Shown here one piece after another: positions 63,677-64,000 of a DNA stretch of 64,000 nt. The notes under the pieces were generated by a model. It saw only the letters and a program-made list of their open reading frames with translations. It searched no databases and was not told the DNA's origin. How positions within the stretch are numbered: position 1 is the first letter of the stretch; each line of letters opens with the position of its first letter. Source of the DNA: Cohnella endophytica (lineage in GTDB: Bacteria; Bacillota; Bacilli; Paenibacillales; Paenibacillaceae); NCBI RefSeq assembly GCF_003628305.1, contig NZ_RBZM01000005.1, positions 806,001 to 870,000 on the forward strand, given 5' to 3'. The translations under genes were made by a program, and so were the position numbers.

Positions 63677-64000
63677 ATGTTCAGTATGACGCGCAATCGG
63701 AACCGAAAAAAAATAAACATGACTTTGTGGCTGATGATTTTGCCTGGGGTCGTTTATTTTTTTCTCTTCAGCTACTTGCCGATGTCCGGAATCGTACTCG
63801 CTTTCAAAAATTATTCCTACTCCAAAGGTATCTTCGGTAGCCCTTGGGTGGGATTCGACAATTTCAAGTTTTTCTTTTTGGGAGGCAAAGGAATCCATGT
63901 CTTGTTGAATACCATCGGTTATAACTTCGCGTTTCTCGTGTTTAATACCGTTTTGCAGGTCGGAATGGCGATTTTCTTATCTGTAATCGTTTCCAAATGG
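63677..64000 (+). CDS. Sugar ABC transporter permease (LplB-type), N-terminal part
   Basis: From ATG 63677, with AAAGGAGAAG upstream, 108 codons run off the right edge without a stop. The sequence LWLMILPGVVYFFLFSYLPM then SGIVLAFKNYSYSKGIFGSP and WVGFDNFKFFFLGG is the standard N-terminus of LplB-type permeases, like the gene at 1127. It follows the YesN/YesM pair and is its likely target. Confidence 0.9.
   Translation, partial: MFSMTRNRNRKKINMTLWLMILPGVVYFFLFSYLPMSGIVLAFKNYSYSKGIFGSPWVGFDNFKFFFLGGKGIHVLLNTIGYNFAFLVFNTVLQVGMAIFLSVIVSKW

Overview
The window looks like a chromosomal segment of a Paenibacillaceae bacterium (Paenibacillus/Cohnella type). This is judged from gene content: several YesM/YesN-type two-component systems, LplA/LplB/YtcP-type sugar ABC transporters with large lipoprotein binding proteins, many glycoside hydrolases, strong Shine-Dalgarno sites with frequent GTG/TTG starts, and simple stem-loop/U-tract terminators. 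No rRNA, tRNA, CRISPR array or intact transposase gene was seen.

Layout. (1) 1-8067: a cut-off sensor gene on the minus strand, then an oligosaccharide ABC importer (two permeases and a binding lipoprotein), an intracellular GH35 beta-galactosidase, a Gfo/Idh/MocA oxidoreductase and a remnant of a GH3 beta-glucosidase. (2) 8276-12896 and 13223-17904: two triads, each with a YesM-like kinase, a YesN-like AraC regulator and a sugar-binding lipoprotein that has no permease of its own. (3) 18087-21760: a galactose/methylgalactoside-type importer (mglBAC-like), followed by a large secreted GH35 enzyme with a ricin/CBM13 tail (21957-25391). (4) 25750-27417: a small secreted matrixin-like zincin and two small exported proteins. 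(5) 27541-49554: a long AT-rich collinear block bounded by two direct repeats of about 1.5 kb. Each repeat carries one copy of the same sugar-binding lipoprotein gene. Between them lies an apparent biosynthetic cluster (29133-45057) followed by a GH2 gene (45079-47433). (6) 48147-53974: the second binding protein with its two permeases and a GH38-like alpha-mannosidase. (7) 54158-57724: two tandem secreted GH29-like proteins with ricin/CBM13 tails. (8) 57836-64000: a multi-spanning membrane protein on the minus strand, another YesN/YesM pair and the start of another sugar permease.

The most interesting part is the cluster at 29133-45057. It has three separate acyl-activating enzymes, each next to its own free-standing carrier protein: AMP-ligase + CP1, CP2 + AMP-ligase, and CP3 + a class-II aminoacyl-tRNA-synthetase-like ligase. 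It also has four BtrH-like (papain/C39-fold) proteins, a Gfo/Idh oxidoreductase, a DegT-type aminotransferase, a zinc alcohol dehydrogenase, GT4 and GT2 glycosyltransferases and an ABC exporter. No NRPS or PKS megasynthase is present. My inference is that it makes an amino-sugar or aminocyclitol scaffold, glycosylates it, and decorates it with up to three carrier-protein-delivered acyl or aminoacyl groups, using butirosin-like side-chain chemistry run three times in parallel. The product is unknown. Its position between duplicated sugar-binding protein genes suggests acquisition by, or potential loss through, homologous recombination, and possible co-expression with sugar uptake.
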